The notes under the pieces were generated by a model that was not told the DNA's origin, did no database searches, and was given only the letters and a program-made list of their open reading frames with translations. DNA of 8,527 bases from NCBI GenBank assembly GCA_947476855.1, contig CANJSR010000193.1:1-8527 (forward strand), written 5' to 3'. A program made the position numbers and the translations under genes. This DNA is from Acetobacteraceae bacterium. GTDB taxonomy: Bacteria > Pseudomonadota > Alphaproteobacteria > Acetobacterales > Acetobacteraceae. Shown one piece after another: positions 1 through 6,573 of this stretch. How positions within the stretch are numbered: the stretch's first letter is position 1; the number at the start of each line of letters is the position of its first letter.

Positions 1-47
1 CGGCCAGATGGACTCGCGGTCCCTGACATGACGCCTCTCCCCACCTG

Positions 48-446
48 ATGGGCCCCGGAGGACTCGTCGCTCGGCTTTTGGCCTGCTTCGCGCTGGTGTT
101 CGCCACGTGGAACCCCACGGGTGTCAGCTTCTATGACTGGGTCGGCGGTCCAGCGCCCCTCGCGCTCAAGGCGGCGGCGGCGGCGCTGCTGATCCTGCTG
201 CACATCCTGTTCGGCCGCATCACCTGGCTGTCGCTGGGAGGCCTGGGGCTCGGGTTCATGCTGGCGATGCTGTTCCTCGGGGTCTTCACGCTGTCGGAGT
301 TCGAGGTCATCGACCTCGGCCGCGGCCGTACCTGGGGTTACGTCTTCATCTCGGTCGCGTCATTGATACTGATGACCGGCGTCACCTGGTCGCTGATGAA
401 GCGGCGGGTGACGGGCCAGTCCAACTACCTCAATCCACCACCCTGA
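48..446 (+). CDS. DUF6524-like four-helix membrane protein
   Basis: This 132-residue protein is hydrophobic, with about four membrane helices (near residues 6-22, 37-56, 61-82 and 95-116). The N-terminal stretch FATWNPTG followed by FYDWV, and the later FTLSEFEVIDLGRGRTWGY segment, match what I remember of the DUF6524 family of small proteobacterial inner-membrane proteins, which has no known function. The ATG at 48 is the first start after an in-frame TGA at 24-26. No clear Shine-Dalgarno sequence precedes it. The final 17 bases overlap the 3' end of the convergent gene at 430-1098, so the two share a transcript end without an obvious terminator. The family call is from memory of motifs; the membrane topology is read from the sequence. 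Confidence 0.82.
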   Translation: MGPGGLVARLLACFALVFATWNPTGVSFYDWVGGPAPLALKAAAAALLILLHILFGRITWLSLGGLGLGFMLAMLFLGVFTLSEFEVIDLGRGRTWGYVFISVASLILMTGVTWSLMKRRVTGQSNYLNPPP

Positions 447-1098
447 TCTGCTCCGCCTGCGGTTCCGGGTAATGCCGCCGCCCGGACAAGGCCGACAGGA
501 TGCGGGGCAGGAAGGGCGGTTCGTTGTGGCGGAAATCCTGGATCAGCAGGATCGCCACCAGAATGACCCAGAAATTGAGCTGGTTGATCGACCACAGTGT
601 CAGCGTCGCCAGATAGATCAGGCCGTGGAAGCTGGTGATGAAGACGGCCAGTTCCATGATCAGCAGGCCGCGCAGCCGGTGCCCGCGTCGCTGCGCCGCC
701 GCCGTGCCGATCCGCAGCCCCCAGATCAGCAGCGCCAGCCCGCACCAGGCGATCAGGTTGGCGCGGTCATCGTCCCACAGCACCGCGGCCGCCAGCTCCG
801 CCACCGCCCGCGTTTCGTAGCGCAGGGCGCGTTCCATGAACTCGGCCAGGGTCAGGTCCCAGACGCCGTGCGGCGTGACGATGCCATCCCAGGTCAGGGC
901 CATCGGGGGGATCAGCAGGGGCAGGGCGGCGAGGCCGATCATCGCCCCGCTGGCGACGGTCGCGTCGCCCGATCCGCCGCCGCCGCGCACCGCGCGGGAA
1001 AACTGCACGGCCCATTGCCAGATCAGCAGCGGGGTCGCGACCAGCAGCGCGCGGAACAGGTAAAAGGCGGCCTCACCCAGAAGATCGAGCAGGTCCAT
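430..1098 (-). CDS. Hypothetical five-helix integral membrane protein
   Basis: The 222-residue product has about five hydrophobic helices (residues 11-33, 50-70, 113-132, 145-168 and 173-189). A Gly-rich loop lies near residues 39-44, and a hydrophilic loop of about 40 residues separates helices two and three. The tail after residue 190 is polar and Arg-rich, so probably cytoplasmic. I do not recognise the family. The ATG at 1098 has an in-frame TGA nine bases upstream, which fixes the start; the ribosome site is weak. It lies 44 bases downstream of the 1143-1601 gene on the same strand and is probably co-transcribed from that gene's promoter. Its end overlaps the DUF6524-like gene by 17 bases. 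The long plus-strand frame opposite it has a Gln/Arg/Asp-heavy composition and is a shadow. Confidence 0.8.
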   Translation of the reverse strand: MDLLDLLGEAAFYLFRALLVATPLLIWQWAVQFSRAVRGGGGSGDATVASGAMIGLAALPLLIPPMALTWDGIVTPHGVWDLTLAEFMERALRYETRAVAELAAAVLWDDDRANLIAWCGLALLIWGLRIGTAAAQRRGHRLRGLLIMELAVFITSFHGLIYLATLTLWSINQLNFWVILVAILLIQDFRHNEPPFLPRILSALSGRRHYPEPQAEQIRVVD

Positions 1099-1142
1099 CG
1101 TCGGTCACACCGCGCGCCGCGGGCCGGCGGCGCGCATGGGCA

Positions 1143-1601
1143 TCATGCCTCGATCTGGCGATACCACCGGCGGGACCAGAACAGCCCGGCGCGCTTCGGC
1201 CGCCAGCCATTGTCGGCCATCACGCGCTTGAGCTGCTTGCGCGCCTCGGTCTCGGTGATGGTATTGCCGGAGAAGTCGCGCAGCACCTGGGCAGTGCTGT
1301 TGAACTGGGACCGGGACACGGTGCCCCGCCGTCCGGCCTGACGAGCCATCACCTGCTGGATGCGGCGCGCGGTTTCCGTTTCGAAGGTGTAGCCCAGGTC
1401 CTCGGCCACGCTGCGCATGATGCCGCGCGCCTGATCGAGCGACAGGTCGAACCGTGTCACCGCTTCCTCAAGCAGGCGCTGCTCCCGCTCCCGGTCGATG
1501 TAGCGAGTCTGCAGGCCGGACAATTTCACCAGGTCGGCGAACCGGCGAGCGGGTTCGTCGGCGCCGCGCCTGACCAGGTCATCTGCCACTGTCAAGGTCA
1601 C
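1143..1601 (-). CDS. Conserved-looking basic soluble protein of unknown function, about 153 residues
   Basis: The frame is open as far as 1904, but the first hundred codons have the random, Arg/Pro/Thr-rich look of non-coding sequence, and a promoter lies inside them (1627-1656). The true start is therefore GTG at 1601 (VTLTVADDL) or TTG at 1595. The GGGGA just upstream is spaced better for TTG. The product has no membrane segment or signal peptide. It starts with an acidic/amphipathic helical half (LVKLSGLQTRYIDRERE, then ARGIMRSVAEDLGY) and ends in a basic half with LRDFSGNTITETEARK and a Trp/Arg-rich tail (GLFWSRRWYRQIE). I do not recognise the family; a weak TerB-like or DNA-binding helical fold is only a guess. 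It is the first gene of a two-gene minus-strand unit with the 430-1098 membrane protein. Confidence 0.78.
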   Translation of the reverse strand: MTLTVADDLVRRGADEPARRFADLVKLSGLQTRYIDREREQRLLEEAVTRFDLSLDQARGIMRSVAEDLGYTFETETARRIQQVMARQAGRRGTVSRSQFNSTAQVLRDFSGNTITETEARKQLKRVMADNGWRPKRAGLFWSRRWYRQIEA

Positions 1602-1626
1602 ATCCCCGCGTCTGATGAAGGCCGGG

Positions 1627-1656
1627 GTTATAGGTGCCCCGTCGCCGGCCTGTAAA
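1627..1656 (-). promoter_or_regulatory. Sigma70-like promoter for the minus-strand pair
   Basis: Read on the minus strand, a -35 box TTTACA (1656-1651) is followed by an 18-base spacer and a -10 box TATAAC (1632-1627). Each box differs from consensus by one base. A transcript would begin near 1620, leaving a leader of about 20 bases before the GTG/TTG start at 1601/1595. This placement is the main reason for shortening that gene from its longest open frame. Confidence 0.6.
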
Positions 1657-1736
1657 GGTCGTTGGCGGGGAAACCATCCGACCGGACGATCTTCAACCCG
1701 GGTCGCGCGCGTTGGGGCCCGCCGGAGCGATCCCCT

Positions 1737-1751
1737 ACACGCGGGGCGTGT
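1737..1751. repeat. Short inverted repeat, 6-base arms
   Basis: ACACGC at 1737-1742 and GCGTGT at 1746-1751 are perfect reverse complements around GGG. It could be an operator or a small hairpin in the leader of the plus-strand operon. Short GC-rich repeats also arise by chance at this base composition. Confidence 0.4.
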
Positions 1752-1780
1752 GGCACGTGAAGTTCCCGCTTCGCTGCCAC
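1750..1780. repeat. Bulged hairpin upstream of the plus-strand operon
   Basis: GTGGCA (1750-1755) pairs with TGCCAC (1775-1780). After one bulged C, GTGAAG (1757-1762) pairs with CTTCGC (1769-1774) with one G-U pair, closing a TTCCCG loop. The result is a 12-pair stem immediately next to the 1737-1751 repeat. No T-run follows, so it is not a standard terminator. A leader RNA structure or a regulator site is possible. Confidence 0.4.
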
Positions 1781-1855
1781 GGGCTGATCTGATACAGCTC
1801 ACGGGCATGCGCGGTCGTCCCCAATCACGCCGGCCAGCCCTGAAAATGTTGGATT

Positions 1856-3058
1856 TTGTATCACGTGTCCCTGCCGTATAGCTGGAAATCCGCTCGTCTC
1901 TCACTCTATCGGTTTCGCGCCACGCGCCGGCGGCGGGTCAATCCGTTGCGCGACTGGACGGCTAGCGCGGTGGTCCTGGCCGCCGGCCTCGCGATCGGCG
2001 CGTCCTGCCTGCCCAGCCGCCCGACCCAGGACCCGACGGCGGCGACGCTGATCGATCCGCAACCGACTGGCGGCGGCATCGCCCCGGCCGTCTTCGCCCT
2101 GCGCGACACCGGATCGGCCGTTCGTTTCGCGAACGCCGAGGCGGAGGTGAACGGCGTGATCCGCGTGGGCTTCTACGATCCGCTCGATCCCCTGCTCGCC
2201 ACCGCGACCGAACCCGTGCTACTGCCCGCCGATGCGCGCCTGCTGTGGCTGCTGGCCGCGCCCACCGAACGTGCCGCGATCCGCGAACGGGCCGCTGCCC
2301 TGGTCGTCGCGCTGTCCTCCGGGTCCCGCGACATCCTTGAATCCCCCGAATTCGCCGAGTTCTACCGCGACCGCTTCATCGACGCCTTCCAGCACGCGGC
2401 GCGGGAAGCCTGGAACGCCACCCAGGACAGCGGCGCCTGGCGCGCCTTGCTGCGCGGGCTGGAACCGGCGATGCGGGACCTCGCCAACCGCGACATCCGC
2501 CCGGTGGTGGAACGCCAGTTCCGCTCGGTCGCCGGCCGGATGCTGCGGGCCAATGCGCTTTCGATGCTCGATCCCTTCACCGACCGGCCCTGGAACACCG
2601 AACCGATCGAGGAGGCGTTGCGCGCCTCGCTCGTCGAACTGCGCCACCGGGAGGTGCCGGAGCGCGCCATCAGCCATCTGATAGACTCGCCGCAGACCGC
2701 TGTCTTCCTGCGGACCTACCAGGACGACCTGGTCCGCCAGTTGGCGCATGACGGGAAACTGCACGGCCTGCTGGCCGAACTCGCGTTTGATGACCGGTTC
2801 CGCCCCTATGCCGACGGTATCGTCGCCCGGGCCAACGCGCTGGCCCGATATGCCCCGCGCCTGCTGGTCAGCCTGCGCGGCGGGCAGGACCTGGCGCGGT
2901 CGCAGGACCTGAACCTTGTCGCGGCCACGGTGATCCGCGCGACCATCGCCGGACGGGGCGATCGGGTGGTCGTCTACATGAGCCGATCGCAACGGGACGC
3001 GATCGCGGCGCTCGACCGTTCCGCGGTGCAGACGCTCGACCGGAAGGGCCGCTCGTGA
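1856..3058 (+). CDS. Single-pass anchored helical envelope protein, partner of the ABC transporter
   Basis: In the longest frame (400 residues, TTG start), a basic stretch (ATRRRRVNPLRDW) precedes one hydrophobic helix near residues 36-52 (AVVLAAGLAIGAS). A large, mostly helical, probably periplasmic domain follows to the end. I see no MCE beta-barrel signature, no enzyme motif and no convincing lipobox. Two stretches (about 160-235 and 273-338) resemble each other weakly. The start is uncertain: the first 20 codons use many A/T third positions, unlike the rest, so TTG at 1946 (370 residues, GGCGGG upstream) is a real alternative, as is GTG at 1865. The stop overlaps the next gene's GTG by four bases (GTGA), which implies translational coupling with the ABC/MlaE-like fusion. 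By position it sits where an MlaD-type periplasmic partner might be expected. I do not recognise the family. Confidence 0.82.
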   Translation: MYHVSLPYSWKSARLSLYRFRATRRRRVNPLRDWTASAVVLAAGLAIGASCLPSRPTQDPTAATLIDPQPTGGGIAPAVFALRDTGSAVRFANAEAEVNGVIRVGFYDPLDPLLATATEPVLLPADARLLWLLAAPTERAAIRERAAALVVALSSGSRDILESPEFAEFYRDRFIDAFQHAAREAWNATQDSGAWRALLRGLEPAMRDLANRDIRPVVERQFRSVAGRMLRANALSMLDPFTDRPWNTEPIEEALRASLVELRHREVPERAISHLIDSPQTAVFLRTYQDDLVRQLAHDGKLHGLLAELAFDDRFRPYADGIVARANALARYAPRLLVSLRGGQDLARSQDLNLVAATVIRATIAGRGDRVVVYMSRSQRDAIAALDRSAVQTLDRKGRS

Positions 3059-4632
3059 ACGATATCGTGGGGGACGAGGAGGTGGGGGCCGTGCGCGCGA
3101 CCGGCGCCGGCCTGCGGGCGACGGGGCTGTCGATCATCCGGCCGGATGGCGTGGCGATCCTGCGCGATGTCGACCTGAACATCGGCGCGTCCGAGGTCGT
3201 GCTGCTGGTCGGCCCGAGCGGCTGCGGCAAGTCGACCCTGCTGCTGCTGCTGGGCGGGCTGCTGGATCGCGGCAATGGCTGGAACGTGTCGGGGATGCTG
3301 ACCTGCGGCGACCTGCGGATCGACCTGGCCGAGGAGCAGGCCGGCGTCGGCGGTGTCGTGTTCCAGAGCCATGCGCTGTTCGATGAACTCGACGCCGAGG
3401 CCAATCTTCGCATCGCCCGCGATCATGCGGCGGGGAACGTCACGCCGTCCCTGGAAGCGGCGATGCTGCCGATGCTGGGGGATATCGATCCGCACCAGGC
3501 GGTCAGCGCGTCATCCGGCGGGCAGCGCCAGCGGCTGGCGATCGCGCGCACGGTGCTGTCTGACCAGCCGGTGCTGCTGTTCGACGAACCGAATTCGGGG
3601 TTGGACATCATCTCCTCCCGCCGGCTCGTGGAACTGATCCGCGGGCTGTGCCAGACGATGGGCAAGCCGGCGCTGATCGCGGTTCATCACGCCTCCGAGC
3701 TTATTCCCGTCGCCGATCGTATCCTGGTGATGGACGCCCGCCGGGCAACCTTGACCGAGGTGGCGCCGAACATCGACGCGCTGGAAGCGGGGCTGGCGGT
3801 CGCATCGGGCATCACCGACACGCCGGCGGTTCCCCAGACCCTTGCCGCGCCGGACGCGGACGCCCGCCCCCGGCGGCGCTGGCGGTTGGGAGAGGGCAGG
3901 GGCCTGCCCCGGCATTCGCGGCTGTTCTGGTTCTCCCACTATGTGCTGGGGTACCTTTGGCTGCTGTGCGCCTCCCCCGTCATGCTGATGTATATCGCGG
4001 CGGGCGCGGCGATCACCGGGTTTGTTACGATCTGGTTTGGGTTCAATTACTATTCCTATGGCGGCCTGCTGAAGTCGCTGCTGCATGATGAAACGCTGGT
4101 GGGCCTGGGTACCGTGCAGGCCCGCGTCGCGCTGCCGCTGATCACCACGATCCTGTTTGTCGCCCGCAACAGCGCGGTCATCGCCGCCGATGTCGGCAAC
4201 CGGGTCATGACGTCGCAGTTCCAGGCGATGGACAACCTGGGTATTCCGGGGCGGCTGTATGTCTTCTCGGCCATACTGATCAGCACGGTCATCGGCTCCG
4301 TCGTGCTGCTGGTGCTGTCGATGCTGCTGGGCGCCTGGGCGTCGCAGGAAACCTGGATGGTGCAGTTCCCGAACCAGTATCGGGAGTTGTTCCGCAGCCT
4401 GTTCTTCCGCAATGTCCTCTCCCCCGAGGGCTGGCCCTCCGCCGCGATGGGATGGGTCGTGGTCAAGGCGGCCGTCAGCGGGTTCCTGGCCTCCGTCACC
4501 TCCATCCTGATCGCGCTCGGGCCCAAGGATTCGTCCGTCGCGGTCAGCCGGTCGGTTGCGAACGCAATCGTTGTGGGTGTGATCGTCGCCCTTTTGGTGC
4601 ACGCGGTGATTTCGGCGCTGACAGCGATCTGA
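3055..4632 (+). CDS. ABC ATPase fused to MlaE-like permease
   Basis: The 525-residue protein joins two modules. Residues about 18-235 form an ABC ATPase: Walker A GPSGCGKST (53-61), Q-loop Gln104 in VVFQSHALF, signature SSGGQRQR (153-160, Ser replacing the usual Leu), Walker B VLLFDEPNSGLD (173-184, with Glu178 intact) and H-loop His212 (AVHHASE). After an Ala/Pro/Arg-rich linker (about 236-287), residues 288-525 form a membrane domain. Its core AARNSAVIAADVGNR-like stretch (about 369-383), then QFQAMDNLGI (388-397), follows the MlaE pattern of an AAELGTM-type motif followed by ID.L..MG. MlaFE transporters move phospholipids across the bacterial envelope; here ATPase and permease are one chain. 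It starts at GTG 3055 with GGAAGG upstream, coupled to the preceding gene. No MCE or STAS gene is in the window, so substrate and direction are unknown. Confidence 0.9.
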   Translation: MNDIVGDEEVGAVRATGAGLRATGLSIIRPDGVAILRDVDLNIGASEVVLLVGPSGCGKSTLLLLLGGLLDRGNGWNVSGMLTCGDLRIDLAEEQAGVGGVVFQSHALFDELDAEANLRIARDHAAGNVTPSLEAAMLPMLGDIDPHQAVSASSGGQRQRLAIARTVLSDQPVLLFDEPNSGLDIISSRRLVELIRGLCQTMGKPALIAVHHASELIPVADRILVMDARRATLTEVAPNIDALEAGLAVASGITDTPAVPQTLAAPDADARPRRRWRLGEGRGLPRHSRLFWFSHYVLGYLWLLCASPVMLMYIAAGAAITGFVTIWFGFNYYSYGGLLKSLLHDETLVGLGTVQARVALPLITTILFVARNSAVIAADVGNRVMTSQFQAMDNLGIPGRLYVFSAILISTVIGSVVLLVLSMLLGAWASQETWMVQFPNQYRELFRSLFFRNVLSPEGWPSAAMGWVVVKAAVSGFLASVTSILIALGPKDSSVAVSRSVANAIVVGVIVALLVHAVISALTAI

Positions 4633-4676
4633 CACGGCTCTACGATACGCCGGATGACGACTGAAACAGGGTCAAT

Positions 4677-4682
4677 AAGGAG
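4677..4682 (+). promoter_or_regulatory. Strong ribosome binding site for the short Mic60-like gene
   Basis: AAGGAG lies eight bases before the ATG at 4691. It is the best Shine-Dalgarno sequence in the operon and fixes this start. The 58-base gap before the ATG holds no clear terminator, so transcription probably continues from the ABC gene. Confidence 0.65.
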
Positions 4683-4690
4683 TAAGCGGC

Positions 4691-5467
4691 ATGGATCGTG
4701 ACGACCAGGCACATGAACTCGCGGCGACCGCGCGATCGGTGAAGATGGTGGCGGGCGCGGCCCTGATCGTCGCGCTCACCGGCCCGCTCTGGGTGCCGAG
4801 CATTCTGGGGAGCCTGAATTTCCGGTCGACGGCCGAGATCGCGGCGGAACGGAATCGTGCCGACATCATCCAGCTCGAAAAAGGCTCCACCGCGACCGAG
4901 ACTCGTCTGAAGGCGGCCGAGGCGACGGTCGCGAAGCTGCGGGAGGACATGGGCGCGCTGGAAAAGCGCCTGGCCTCGATGCGGGACGCGCTGGCGGCTG
5001 GCGCCGCGGCCGATCTTGCCGCCGCGCTGCGTGGAGAGGACGGGTTCGTGGCCGAACTCGCGGCGCTGCGCGCGGTCGCGGCCCCGCCGCCCGACCTGGC
5101 GGCGCTGCTGGCCGCGGTGGCTCCCTTCGCTGAAACCGGTTTGCCCCCGGCGTATGAGGTACGGCAACGCTTCCATCACGGCATGGCCATGACCATGGCA
5201 TCCTCGAGCGACTCCCCCATCGCCTGGCTGCGGCGGGTGGTGATGATGTCGCCTACGCCCACGCCGGCCGATCCGCTGAACCCCAATCTGATCGAAGCCG
5301 AGGCGCTGATGCGCGACGCCGACCTTCTGGGTGCCATGGCGGCCCTGCGGCGGATCGAGGCGCCGCGCCCCGATTGGGTCGACGCCTGGCTGGCCGACGC
5401 ATCCGCCCGCGCCGCGGCCGACACGCTGGCCCCGCGGCTCGACCGTTGGGGAGCAACCCCACGATGA
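4691..5467 (+). CDS. Short Mic60/mitofilin-like membrane protein
   Basis: This 258-residue protein has a short cytoplasmic N-terminus, one membrane helix (about 19-41) and a coiled coil (about 50-105, rich in E/R/K/A). A C-terminal helical domain (about 107-258) follows. That domain carries the pattern of alphaproteobacterial mitofilin/Mic60 tails: ALRGEDGFVAELAALR, then an APFAETGLPP turn, a hydrophobic helix with WLRRVV, and a closing WLADASARAAADTL segment. The protein at 6574-7869 repeats this tail, so the two are paralogues. Mic60 proteins shape inner membranes and form contact sites with the outer membrane; that role here is inference. Usual bacterial Mic60 proteins have a longer Pro-rich arm, which this one lacks. 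Its TGA overlaps the next ATG (ATGA, 5464-5467). Confidence 0.85.
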   Translation: MDRDDQAHELAATARSVKMVAGAALIVALTGPLWVPSILGSLNFRSTAEIAAERNRADIIQLEKGSTATETRLKAAEATVAKLREDMGALEKRLASMRDALAAGAAADLAAALRGEDGFVAELAALRAVAAPPPDLAALLAAVAPFAETGLPPAYEVRQRFHHGMAMTMASSSDSPIAWLRRVVMMSPTPTPADPLNPNLIEAEALMRDADLLGAMAALRRIEAPRPDWVDAWLADASARAAADTLAPRLDRWGATPR

Positions 5468-5769
5468 ACCGACGCACCGCGCTGCTGGGCCCTTTGCTGG
5501 CGCTGTCGCTCGCCATCGGCCCGGTCGGTCCGGCCGGCGCGCAGGTCGTGGTGAACGAGGCCTCCGCCGTCCGTGAGGGTGGTATCACCGAGGCCGCGAT
5601 TTCCGCCTGCGCCGGCGGCGCGGTGATCGGGCTGATCCTGGTCTGGGCCAGCGGCACCGGCGCGGCCGGCCCGACGGCGGGTCTGTTCTGCGGCCTGTCG
5701 GTGGCGGCGACCGTGACCGCGTCGGTCGCGACCTATACCTGGCGCGTGGTCGGGAGTGTCCTGCCCTGA
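5464..5769 (+). CDS. Small exported Gly/Ala-rich membrane protein, unknown function
   Basis: This 101-residue protein starts at ATG 5464, inside the previous gene's stop (ATGA), with GGGGAG about ten bases upstream. An open frame extends further upstream, but the overlap and signal sequence favour this start. Residues 1-27 form a typical signal peptide (NRR, a hydrophobic core, then PAGA before Gln) or an N-terminal membrane anchor. Two further hydrophobic stretches follow (about 44-63 and 68-96), rich in Gly and Ala in a glycine-zipper-like spacing, each with one Cys (near 49 and 75). Such helices pack tightly and often oligomerise, but I recognise no named family. Its place between the two Mic60-like genes suggests a membrane subunit of the same assembly (inference). 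Confidence 0.78.
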   Translation: MNRRTALLGPLLALSLAIGPVGPAGAQVVVNEASAVREGGITEAAISACAGGAVIGLILVWASGTGAAGPTAGLFCGLSVAATVTASVATYTWRVVGSVLP

Positions 5770-5801
5770 CCCGCTCCCCCCACCCTCACGAATTGCGCTC
5801 G

Positions 5802-5831
5802 CCCCGCGCCACGGCCTACGATGGCGCGGGG
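5802..5831. repeat. Perfect 10-base inverted repeat ahead of the ParA-like gene
   Basis: CCCCGCGCCA (5802-5811) and TGGCGCGGGG (5822-5831) are exact reverse complements with a ten-base loop. It lies in the 100-base gap between the small membrane protein and the ParA-like start. No T-run follows on either strand, so a classic intrinsic terminator is unlikely. An mRNA-processing or attenuation hairpin, or a DNA site, fits better. Confidence 0.6.
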
Positions 5832-5869
5832 ACGTTCGGATCAACCGACGGGTGGGGAGCGCGCGTGGC

Positions 5870-6547
5870 ATGCACACCGTGATGTTGGCCAAGCAGAAGG
5901 GCGGCGTGGGAGCGAGCACGATCGCGCGGGAGATCGGCGTTCTGGCCGCGCGCAATGGGCAAAGGGTCGTGTTCATCGACCTCGATCCGCAGGCAACGCT
6001 GTCGAAATGGTGGAACCGGCGCACGGCGGGGACGACCGGCACGCCGAACCCGGCGTTGGCCGCGGTCAAGCCCGAGCAGTTGCTGGCCACGCTGTCGCAA
6101 CTCGCCGCCAGCGGCGGGGTCGACCTGGTCGTGATCGACGTCCCGCCCTCGGTCCACAGCTTCATCCGCCGGGTGATGGACGCGGCCGATTTCGTGCTGG
6201 TGCCGGTCCGTCCCACCTCCGACGACTTTGAGGCGTTGCCCGAGATCGTGGAGATGATCGAGCAGGCGGGCCGGCGCTATGCCTTCGTGGTGACCCAGGC
6301 ACCGACAGGCCGCCGCATCCGCGCGATCGATGAGGCGATTTCGATCCTGGCGCGCCAGGGCCGCGTCGCCGGAGTGCTGCGGTTCCGTTCGGCGTTTCCG
6401 GCGGCGGCCTCGGCGGCACAGGTGACGACCGAGTATGAAACGACCGGTAAGGCCGCGACCGAGATCCGGGAACTCTGGGTCTTCATCAAGGCCGAACTGC
6501 GGAAAATTGATCGCGCCGCGACGCCGGCGCTGGCCAGGGCATCCTGA
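5870..6547 (+). CDS. Orphan ParA/MinD-family ATPase-like protein with altered Walker A
   Basis: The 225-residue product starts at ATG 5870 (MHTVMLAKQKGG), with GGGGAG about 11 bases upstream. The open frame runs back to 5756, but that extension crosses a hairpin and is Pro/Arg-rich. ParA hallmarks are present: the deviant Walker A region KQKGGVGAST (8-17), Walker A' VVFIDLDPQATLSKWW (33-48) and Walker B DLVVIDVPPS (85-94). A C-terminal RSAFPAAASAAQV region matches the ParA partner-release area. At residue 15 the usual Lys is Ala (codon GCG), while signature Lys10 is kept. In ParA/MinD proteins that second Lys contacts the nucleotide phosphates, so hydrolysis or binding may be impaired. No ParB or parS-like repeat is in the window. 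A role in positioning the neighbouring membrane proteins is inference. Confidence 0.88.
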   Translation: MHTVMLAKQKGGVGASTIAREIGVLAARNGQRVVFIDLDPQATLSKWWNRRTAGTTGTPNPALAAVKPEQLLATLSQLAASGGVDLVVIDVPPSVHSFIRRVMDAADFVLVPVRPTSDDFEALPEIVEMIEQAGRRYAFVVTQAPTGRRIRAIDEAISILARQGRVAGVLRFRSAFPAAASAAQVTTEYETTGKAATEIRELWVFIKAELRKIDRAATPALARAS

Positions 6548-6573
6548 CGGACCGAACGAGGAAAAAGCCATCC

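Larger units (their letters stand above)
1602..1855. other. Divergent intergenic region
   Basis: This stretch of 254 bases separates the minus-strand pair from the plus-strand operon. It holds the minus-strand promoter and two neighbouring inverted repeats (1737-1751 and 1750-1780). I see no tRNA, no convincing small ORF and no strong plus-strand promoter. The best plus-strand candidate lies further right: a TATAGC -10-like box at 1877-1882 with a poor -35, which would require the operon's first gene to start at the TTG at 1946. Confidence 0.55.

Noticed and set aside
472..1341. Long plus-strand open frame of 289 codons
   Set aside because: It lies opposite the five-helix membrane protein and the start of the next minus-strand gene. 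Its composition (Gln, Arg, Asp, His) is typical of an antisense shadow in GC-rich DNA.
1695..1800. Possible tRNA suggested by paired GC-rich arms
   Set aside because: No T-loop GTTCRA sequence, no consistent anticodon arm and no acceptor stem could be built on either strand.
1602..1904. N-terminal extension of the 1143-1601 gene by 101 codons
   Set aside because: The extension is Arg/Thr/Pro-rich without protein-like pattern, contains a good promoter for the same gene, and overlaps the start of the divergent gene.
3893..3912. GGGCAG...CTGCCC inverted repeat
   Set aside because: It lies inside the linker-coding part of the ABC fusion and is explained by GC-rich Arg/Gly/Pro codons.
3511..4635. 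Minus-strand open frame of 374 codons
   Set aside because: It is antisense to the ABC/MlaE-like fusion, with His/Gln/Arg/Asp-rich low-complexity product and no domain; the plus strand has clear ABC motifs.
5178..5200. CATGGC/CATGAC/CATGGC near-palindromic repeat
   Set aside because: It is in frame and explained by a Met-Ala-Met-Thr-Met-Ala run in the short Mic60-like protein.
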